Below are positions 60,504 to 64,000 of a stretch of 64,000 nt of DNA, in pieces. The first letter of the stretch is position 1. Every line of letters begins with the position of its first letter. Source of the DNA: an uncultured Oscillibacter sp. (GTDB lineage: Bacteria > Bacillota > Clostridia > Oscillospirales > Oscillospiraceae); the NCBI GenBank assembly GCA_910577405.1, contig CAJTMG010000003.1, positions 90,936 through 154,935 on the forward strand, written 5' to 3'. The position numbers and the translations under genes were made by a program. Under the pieces are notes generated by a model. The model was not told the DNA's origin, did not search any database, and saw only the letters and a program-made list of their open reading frames with translations.

Positions 60504-61088
60504 ATGAACACACCAGAGAACGGGAACCGGACAAGACGCGAGCTGGCGGAAGCCCTGAAGACGCTGCTCAAACGCAAGCCGCTGGAGCAAATGCGTGTAC
60601 GGGAACTGACGGAGCTTTGCGGTCTGCGGCGGCAATCCTTCTATTACCATTTCAAGGACGTGTACGACCTGTTTGACTGGGCGATAAGACAGGAGCAGGC
60701 GTATCTTCGCGGGGCGCGGGAGGATTGTCTGACATGGCGGCAGGCAATGGGGGCTGTTTTGGAGCGCGCGGCGGAGGAACGGGCTTTTTATCAGGCAGTT
60801 CTTCGGTACCGGGGCCGGGCCGGTCTGCGGGAGGTCTTCCTTCTCTCCGAACCCCTGGAAGCCGCCCTTGCCTACTATCGGACCCGCAGCGGCCTGAACC
60901 CTTCGTCGGAACGGGCGCAGGTGCTCTGCTGGGAGACAGTGCTGCTCTCCCTTCTGGAGGGCTGGATTTCCGACGATCTGGACCTCACGCCCGAAGAGCT
61001 GCTGCCTGTACTGGAAGATGCCGTCATCCGAAAGGCCAGCCTGGACGCCTGGGAAACCCTTTGGAATGAGTCCAGGCAAAATGAATGA
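60504..61088 (+). CDS. TetR-family transcriptional regulator
   Basis: A 194-residue one-component regulator. The N-terminal helix-turn-helix is RRELAEALKTLLKRKPLEQ, then VRELTELCGLRRQSFYYHFK, a clear TetR signature. The C-terminal part (LFDWAIRQEQAYL and on) fits the TetR_C_8/DhaS-like ligand domain. AGGAGG precedes ATG 60504. It has its own promoter and terminator, and there is no obvious target operon beside it. Confidence 0.9.
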   Translation: MNTPENGNRTRRELAEALKTLLKRKPLEQMRVRELTELCGLRRQSFYYHFKDVYDLFDWAIRQEQAYLRGAREDCLTWRQAMGAVLERAAEERAFYQAVLRYRGRAGLREVFLLSEPLEAALAYYRTRSGLNPSSERAQVLCWETVLLSLLEGWISDDLDLTPEELLPVLEDAVIRKASLDAWETLWNESRQNE

Positions 61089-61177
61089 CTGTCAGGGTCC
61101 GGCGGCTTCTTTTTCCCCACTGCGCGGCTCGAAAATCTGAACGGCTTCCTGACGCTTCAGTACAGGATTTTCCTTTT

Positions 61178-61207
61178 GAGGATGGGTTTTTCCCGTCCTC
61201 TTTTTTT
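61178..61207 (+). terminator. Terminator of the TetR gene
   Basis: GAGGATGGG (61178-61186) pairs with CCCGTCCTC (61192-61200), then seven T. Confidence 0.88.
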
Positions 61208-61283
61208 ATCCGTTTTCTCTGCCCGATTTTGACAATTGTTACAATTATGTCCAAATTCCGACGTTTTTTGCGGAATTGTCCCT

Positions 61284-61311
61284 TTGGCAAAAGAGAAGGG
61301 CGTTTTATAAT
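61284..61311 (+). promoter_or_regulatory. Promoter of the 61336-61662 gene
   Basis: TTGGCA, 16-base spacer, TATAAT. It rules out the longer frame beginning at 61276. Confidence 0.6.
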
Positions 61312-61335
61312 CTGAACGAAACAGGAGTGATTGCT

Positions 61336-61662
61336 TTGAAAAAAGTCTGTTATACCGTTATTTTGCAAAGCCAGCTGGGGCCTCGGGGCGGGGAACTGCT
61401 GCTCCAGGCCGACAGTCAGACCGTCTCCGGAGAGCTCTGCCTTCTGGGCCGAAGGAACCGCTTCTCCGGCAGCGTCCTGCAAAGCGGAAAGTACCTGATT
61501 TCCGGGAATCTGCGGGTCCGGGCCGATCTGGAGCCTTACGACGCCATTTTTACCGTGCGGCAGGGTCGTCTGGCCGGGGGACTGGTCACAAGACATGGCT
61601 GCTGGGACCTGACAGGCTTCGAGGTTCCAGGGGTGCAGTCCGGCGCGGCTTCCGGGTCCTGA
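61336..61662 (+). CDS. Small hypothetical protein
   Basis: A 108-residue protein starting at TTG 61336 (KKVCYTVILQSQLGPRGGEL) after CAGGAG. It appears to be a small beta-rich fold (GELLLQADSQTVSGELCLLG, SGKYLISGNLRVRADLEPYD). There is no membrane segment or known motif. A strong sigma-A promoter just upstream argues that it is a real gene. It is followed about 107 bases later by the integrase-fold gene and may share its transcript. Function unknown. Confidence 0.65.
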   Translation: MKKVCYTVILQSQLGPRGGELLLQADSQTVSGELCLLGRRNRFSGSVLQSGKYLISGNLRVRADLEPYDAIFTVRQGRLAGGLVTRHGCWDLTGFEVPGVQSGAASGS

Positions 61663-61769
61663 CGCGGTTACATAGAAGAGGGCCTTCTGCTAGCCCGCCG
61701 TGTCCTTGAGGCCGCTTCAATTTTTGGGCCTGACGTTTGATTTGCGCAGAACAAAGGGAGGGCAGAGCC

Positions 61770-63029
61770 ATGAAAAAAAGCCAGCGTCTGGATTCCGCCG
61801 CCATAGGCCGAATGCTGGAACAGGAGCGCGTGGGTCCGGAAAGCGCCGTGCTGCGTCTGGCCTGGCTGGAGGGGCTGACCAGAGAGGAGATCGCCGCCTT
61901 GACCTGGGACCATGTTTCCTTCCTGGACGCCCGCCTGGAGCTTCCCGACCGTATGGTGCCCTTGGACCCCGATTTGCAGCCGTTCCTCTGGAAGCTCTGG
62001 GAGGCCCATCGGGATGATTCTCCTTATGTCGTCCTGTCGTCCCGGGAACATACCCCACTGCGGCCGGAATCCATCTCCCGCCTGGCCCGGAAAGCCTTGG
62101 ACCGCGCCGGTATGCAGGGCGTCCGGCTGCTGGATCTCCGTTATGATTGGATTCTCCGGCAGCTGGAGCGTCTGGATTGGCCTGAAACTGCCCGTATCAG
62201 CGGTATGGCCGTTGCGTCCCTGCAAGCCCATTTTGCGCCCGCTGTACCGCCCGCGGCTGAGTCACGGCAGAGGGAGTCTGGTCAGGTGGACGAGTTCAAG
62301 CTCTGGAAGCTGCTTCAGGCTGAACAGGATACCCCCGCGGGATTGGCGCTCTGGCTGGCCTGGCAGCTGGGGCTCCAGGGACAGGAGATGATCGCTTTGA
62401 CCTGGGATCAGATTGATTTCGAGGCAAACTGCGTGCATCTTTCCGACAGAGACGCCAGCCTGACCAGCGCCCTGCGGAGAATGCTGGAAGGCGTCCAAAA
62501 AGCCCGGCAGCCCGGCGACGACCCCCATGTCCTGCTCACCGAACAGTCCCGGCGCCCACTGGACCTGCCCCGGCTCTCCCGTATGACTAGGGCTGTGCTG
62601 ATTCGGGGCGGTCTGGAACGCGTTGCCCTGCGGGACCTCCGGAAGGACGACGGGAGAACCGCGGAAGACAACGCTATCCTGGAGCTTGTGCGGGACCGCG
62701 GCTCCGTCTCCCGAAGCGATGTCGTCGATTTGCTGCGGCTTTCCAAAAGCGCGGTCTATGGCCGTCTCCGCCGTCTGACCGGGCAGGAACGGCTTGTACG
62801 GATCGGCGGCAAGTACTACCTTCCCGGCACTGTGGTCCCGCCGGAACAGCATCAGGAGGCGATTCAGGCTTATATCTCTGAGGCCGGTTTTGCCTACCGT
62901 CAGGATATCGTTGACCTGCTGCATATCCAGCCGAAACAGTGCTCCCTCGTCCTGCGCCACCTTGTCGACGCCGGCGCCCTGCTCCAGGAGGGCCAGAAGT
63001 ATTATCTTGCCTCCGGCGGCGGGCCCTGA
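61770..63029 (+). CDS. Duplicated, catalytically dead integrase-fold protein with winged helices
   Basis: A 419-residue protein. Two tandem copies of a tyrosine-recombinase catalytic-like core occur at about 25-155 and 185-300: LAWLEGLTREEIAALTWDHV and LAWQLGLQGQEMIALTWDQI, each with a later box (VRLLDLRYDWILR; VALRDLRKDDGR). The catalytic Arg expected in GLRxxE is Thr in the first and Gln in the second, the HxxR motif is lost, and no nucleophilic Tyr is visible. After about 305 come two winged-helix-like modules (SVSRSDVVDLLRLSKSAVYG; AYRQDIVDLLHIQPKQCSL). It is probably a DNA-binding regulator derived from a recombinase. ATG 61770 follows AAAGGGAGGG. Confidence 0.7.
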   Translation: MKKSQRLDSAAIGRMLEQERVGPESAVLRLAWLEGLTREEIAALTWDHVSFLDARLELPDRMVPLDPDLQPFLWKLWEAHRDDSPYVVLSSREHTPLRPESISRLARKALDRAGMQGVRLLDLRYDWILRQLERLDWPETARISGMAVASLQAHFAPAVPPAAESRQRESGQVDEFKLWKLLQAEQDTPAGLALWLAWQLGLQGQEMIALTWDQIDFEANCVHLSDRDASLTSALRRMLEGVQKARQPGDDPHVLLTEQSRRPLDLPRLSRMTRAVLIRGGLERVALRDLRKDDGRTAEDNAILELVRDRGSVSRSDVVDLLRLSKSAVYGRLRRLTGQERLVRIGGKYYLPGTVVPPEQHQEAIQAYISEAGFAYRQDIVDLLHIQPKQCSLVLRHLVDAGALLQEGQKYYLASGGGP

Positions 63030-63399
63030 TCAGCTCCCTTATGCCTCCGGGAAGACTTTGCCCGGCCTTTCTGTCTTGATTCCGGCAGTCCCTTTCCTCT
63101 TTTGCTGTACTGATTTTGAATCGGCTCCGGCGGTCTGGCTCTTTTTGGGCCGGGCCGCGTTTGCTTGGACGGCTTTTCTTTGGCGGCGTTGTTTTCTGGT
63201 CCTGCTATTGAATATGCAGCTTCATCAAGTCCCCCCCTCGCCAAAGAATCGGGCTGACAGCTGACCGCAGGATTTCATAGACGCCCTCCCGCGCACTGTA
63301 TGAAATTGGAGAATCTCAGGCTGTGTTATTCCTCTCCGGCAAATCCCCCTCGCGGAATGTGCGCCTCTTTTCACTTCGGTTAAAAGGGCCTGAAAAGCC
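63030..63399. other. Intergenic stretch, nothing recognised
   Basis: About 370 bases with no convincing gene, tRNA or known RNA. Minus-strand open frames here have unusual composition and no ribosome sites. Confidence 0.45.
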
Positions 63400-63428
63400 T
63401 TGCCATGGCGCTTTTTTGGGGTTACAGT
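63400..63428 (+). promoter_or_regulatory. Promoter of the terminal SLH gene
   Basis: TTGCCA, 17-base spacer, TACAGT. The start near 63435 leaves a leader of about 124 bases. It contains a hairpin of CACGAAC (63494-63500) with GTTCGTG (63520-63526) not far before the ribosome site. Confidence 0.5.
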
Positions 63429-63558
63429 GCATTTGCGGAGGGCGAAAAGTACGCGGCCAGTTCCAGGATTGATGTGGGATCGGCTAGCCCCGACACGAAC
63501 CCTGGAAGGGGTGGCGGCTGTTCGTGCGCTTCGCAAATCTTATAAGGAGGAATGTCTC

Positions 63559-64000
63559 ATGAAGAAATTCCTGTCCCTGGTGTTGGCTGTTATCATGACC
63601 ATGTCTTTGGTTACGATCAGCGCCAGCGCCGCCGAGTACAAAGATTTCACCGATAAAGATGAAATCCAGTACGAGGAAGCCGTAGCGGTCCTGAACCGCC
63701 TGGGAATCATCACTGGTTACTCCGAGGGTGATTTCCGTCCTGAAGGGGAGCTGACTCGTGGCGCTGCTGCGAAGATCATCGCTTCTCTGCTGATCGGTCC
63801 CGAAGCGGCCGAGAATCTGTCCCCCACCACCGCGCCCTTTAAGGATGTCCCCCTGGATCACACCTTTGCGGGCCCCATCGCTTACTGCTCCACGCTGAAG
63901 ATCATCAACGGCTACAGCGACGGCAGCTTCCAGCCCGGCGGCACCCTGACCGGCTATGCGTTCAGCAAGATGCTGCTCGGCGCTCTGGGTTATGACGGCG
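63559..64000 (+). CDS. S-layer homology (SLH) domain protein, partial
   Basis: The first 147 residues of a secreted protein that continues past the window. Signal peptide: FLSLVLAVIMTMSLVTISASA. Two SLH repeats are visible: one ending LGIITGYSEGDFRPEGELTR and the next with FKDVPLDHTFAGPIAYCSTL and INGYSDGSFQPGGTLTG. These bind secondary cell-wall polymers. AAGGAGG lies eight bases upstream of ATG 63559. Codon use is biased, hinting at high expression, so it may be a major surface protein. The C-terminal domain is outside the window. Confidence 0.93.
   Translation, partial: MKKFLSLVLAVIMTMSLVTISASAAEYKDFTDKDEIQYEEAVAVLNRLGIITGYSEGDFRPEGELTRGAAAKIIASLLIGPEAAENLSPTTAPFKDVPLDHTFAGPIAYCSTLKIINGYSDGSFQPGGTLTGYAFSKMLLGALGYDG

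Noticed and set aside
63225..63536. Minus-strand frame of 103 codons upstream of the terminal SLH gene
   Set aside because: Arg-rich composition, no ribosome site, and it covers the SLH promoter and leader.

Overview
The window looks like chromosomal DNA of an anaerobic Firmicute of the Oscillospiraceae type (Clostridia, gut-associated; Oscillibacter/Dysosmobacter-like). The basis is the GC-rich coding with Firmicute AGGAGG ribosome sites, many clear sigma-A promoters (TTGACA-17-TATAAT type), rubredoxin, an Nfn-type bifurcating transhydrogenase, S-layer-homology proteins, BlaI/M56 pairs and a YbaB-DnaX block with an SRP RNA just upstream. Species assignment is inference. I saw no rRNA, tRNA, prophage, CRISPR array or insertion sequence.

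Layout. 0.1-6 kb: rubredoxin, a LacI-type regulator divergent from gap, then ffs (SRP RNA), dnaX and ybaB (recR is not in its usual next position). 6-12 kb: a DUF4127 lipoprotein, a membrane protein, and an apbE - NusG-domain-II - Gx-transporter operon with a long structured leader, followed by a CbxX/SpoVK-type AAA ATPase. 13-19 kb: an EAL phosphodiesterase with a degenerate GGDEF domain, a secreted serine hydrolase behind a MerR-type promoter, and an ECF sigma/anti-sigma pair. 19-30 kb: an ABC exporter, prfC overlapping an orphan response regulator, a 27-residue membrane peptide plus an NSS symporter, a CatB/Vat-like acetyltransferase and pcrA. 30-39 kb: a BlaI/M56 pair whose M56 gene is cut by an in-frame amber codon, a small P-loop ATPase, a degenerate glucose-6-phosphate-isomerase homologue, a D,D-carboxypeptidase, an Imm51-like protein and YgjV.

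39-48 kb: nfnAB, galM, rimM-trmD, an SLH lipid-exposed or secreted protein with a GGADGPT tail, a hydrolase and an acyl-ACP thioesterase. 48-58 kb, all on the minus strand: an 8-oxoguanine-deaminase-like amidohydrolase, a flavodoxin-fold oxidoreductase, a lactate/malate-dehydrogenase-like protein with a small membrane gene, and a 1597-residue protein that joins HD, helical-repeat, NadD-like nucleotidyltransferase, GNAT-like and phosphoribosyltransferase-like modules. 58-64 kb: a second BlaI/M56 pair, a TetR regulator, a small unknown protein, a duplicated catalytically dead integrase-fold protein with winged helices, and the start of an SLH protein that runs off the window.

The most likely undescribed biology is the giant HD/NadD/GNAT/PRTase protein. 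Next come the Pgi-like protein that has lost its catalytic lysine, the domesticated integrase-fold regulator, and the structured leader on the flavinylation operon.
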